From the NCBI GenBank assembly GCA_018991295.1, contig JAGKSZ010000221.1, positions 1 to 5,275 of the forward strand: a stretch of DNA of 5,275 nt, written 5' to 3'. A program made the translations under genes and the position numbers. Under the pieces are notes generated by a model that had not been told where the DNA came from, searched no databases, and saw nothing but the letters and a program-made list of their open reading frames with translations. Positions within the stretch are counted from its first letter, which is position 1. Every line of letters begins with the position of its first letter. Origin of the DNA: Porphyrobacter sp. (GTDB taxonomy: Bacteria; Pseudomonadota; Alphaproteobacteria; Sphingomonadales; Sphingomonadaceae). Shown piece after piece: positions 4,577 to 5,275 of the stretch.

Positions 4577-5275
4577 GCAATGCTCCAATCGCGGCACGCG
4601 CAGCGGCGAGCCGTTCGTCTCCCGGCCCGGCAATCCGCACAAACGGCACGCGGGCATCGATCAGCACCTGCTCCACGATTGCGGCAAAGCGGTGACGGTC
4701 ATCGGCATCGGCAAAGAAACGGGTGCCATCATTGATCCACGGCAGATCGGGTTCGAGCAGGAGGTAAAGGTCCGCCCTTGGCGCGGCCATCAATTCGGCA
4801 GGCCGCTCGCCCAGCAGCATTTCGCACCACGCCGCTGTCATCAGCGCATCGGTATCCGCGATCAGCAGCGGCCCGGCATAGGGCGCGGCGGCGGCGATCA
4901 TCGCGGACTGCGCCCGGCCGATCAGCAGCAGATCATCAAGGGTCAGCGGGTCTTTGTACACCTCGCAATGGCTGCGGCCATATTCGCCCACCGTCAGCGC
5001 GCCGGTTTCGCGTGCGAGCAGCGCGGCCATTGTGGTCTTGCCGGTGCTTTCGGCCCCGTGGAGGCAGATGGTGCGGCGGTAATGGGACTGCACGGGCGCG
5101 GGGAGGTAGGCCCAGTGCGCCGCCGGATCGGCGCGCACTGCGCTTGCCGAAAGGCCCGCGACCGGATCATCGGCAAGGCCCAGCACCCGCCCCCCCAGCG
5201 GCACGAACAACCCCCCCCCCCGCCGCGCCCACCGCCCGCCCCAACCCCCACCTCCAAACAGATAATCCCTGGGAT
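4569..5275 (-). CDS. nadR: NadR-like nicotinamide-nucleotide adenylyltransferase / ribosylnicotinamide kinase (5' end outside window)
   Basis: Partial: the frame stays open to the window edge. Numbering from the TTG at 5208-5210, the start of this part matches the end of an NMN adenylyltransferase domain (LSASAVRADP at 20-29, then HWAYLPAPV at 32-40). The C-terminal kinase P-loop domain then has GAESTGKTT (52-60), EYGR (76-79), a Walker-B-like LLIADTDALMTAAW (115-128) and PWINDGTRFF (157-166). This order fits NadR, which salvages nicotinamide riboside and NMN to NAD. Starting at 5210 would delete nearly the whole adenylyltransferase domain with its HxGH motif, so the true start lies beyond the edge. 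The codons across 5211-5255 are almost all G/C and encode a Gly/Trp/Arg run, unlike the family. It is coupled to glpQ downstream. Such genes often sit beside pnuC, which cannot be seen here. Confidence 0.8.
   Translation of the reverse strand, partial: PRDYLFGGGGWGGRWARRGGGLFVPLGGRVLGLADDPVAGLSASAVRADPAAHWAYLPAPVQSHYRRTICLHGAESTGKTTMAALLARETGALTVGEYGRSHCEVYKDPLTLDDLLLIGRAQSAMIAAAAPYAGPLLIADTDALMTAAWCEMLLGERPAELMAAPRADLYLLLEPDLPWINDGTRFFADADDRHRFAAIVEQVLIDARVPFVRIAGPGDERLAAARAAIGALHD
5190..5255. other. Anomalous C-rich tract at the window edge
   Basis: An 11-base C run (5211-5221), another C run near 5190, and a tract of almost only C, G and a few A (5222-5255) lie inside what should be the conserved adenylyltransferase part of the NadR-like gene. 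The frame is still open, but the residues (GGGGWGGRWARRGGG) fit no known segment. Poor base calling near a contig end is the likeliest cause; true local mutation is possible. Confidence 0.5.

Noticed and set aside
3539..4735. 398-codon + strand frame opposite the phosphodiesterase
   Set aside because: Shadow of the glpQ coding strand; no recognisable domain, and it spans the boundary of two real genes.

Overview
The window looks like chromosomal DNA from a GC-rich alphaproteobacterium. The best guess is Sphingomonadales (Erythrobacter, Porphyrobacter or Sphingomonas type), based on the strong G/C third-position bias, the lysC/ubiG neighbourhood and a dispersed-repeat motif typical of those genomes. 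This lineage call is inference; no rRNA or marker gene is present. A perfect canonical parS site suggests, but does not prove, that the locus is near the chromosome origin.

Layout from left to right. (1) 17-706 (-) encodes a PilZ domain fused to an XRE-type helix-turn-helix, a candidate c-di-GMP-responsive DNA-binding protein. Its 127-bp leader holds a hairpin that takes in part of the Shine-Dalgarno (SD) sequence, a 10-bp direct repeat and a cluster of TTAA motifs. (2) 834-2105 (-) is lysC, aspartate kinase, with a TTG start and a plausible internal start for a separate regulatory (beta) subunit. (3) 2106-2426 is the divergent lysC/ubiG gap. A 270-bp element (2146-2415) with perfect 31-bp terminal inverted repeats bounded by TA fills most of it. 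It has nested internal stems and looks like a MITE or a mobile structured-RNA repeat, and it ends against the ubiG SD. (4) 2427-3164 (+) is ubiG, the ubiquinone O-methyltransferase. (5) 3165-3544 is a 380-bp composite gap holding parS, a G-rich tandem repeat with G-quadruplex potential, an in-frame diverged remnant of a second ubiG 3' end, and a REP-like palindromic repeat. The last stretch, 3459-3544, has only a small hairpin. (6) 3545-4576 (-) is a secreted GlpQ-type glycerophosphodiester phosphodiesterase. (7) 4569 to the right edge (-) is the C-terminal part of a NadR-like NAD-salvage protein, overlapping the phosphodiesterase start by 8 nt. Its 5' part is outside the window, and the last ~65 bp are abnormally C-rich.

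The genes are mostly housekeeping: amino-acid biosynthesis, ubiquinone, NAD salvage and phospholipid-diester scavenging. nadR and the phosphodiesterase form one translationally coupled unit. The unusual biology lies in the two non-coding gaps around ubiG. One is occupied by a structured mobile element and the other is a recombination scar carrying parS. The PilZ-HTH regulator and its leader are the other point of interest.
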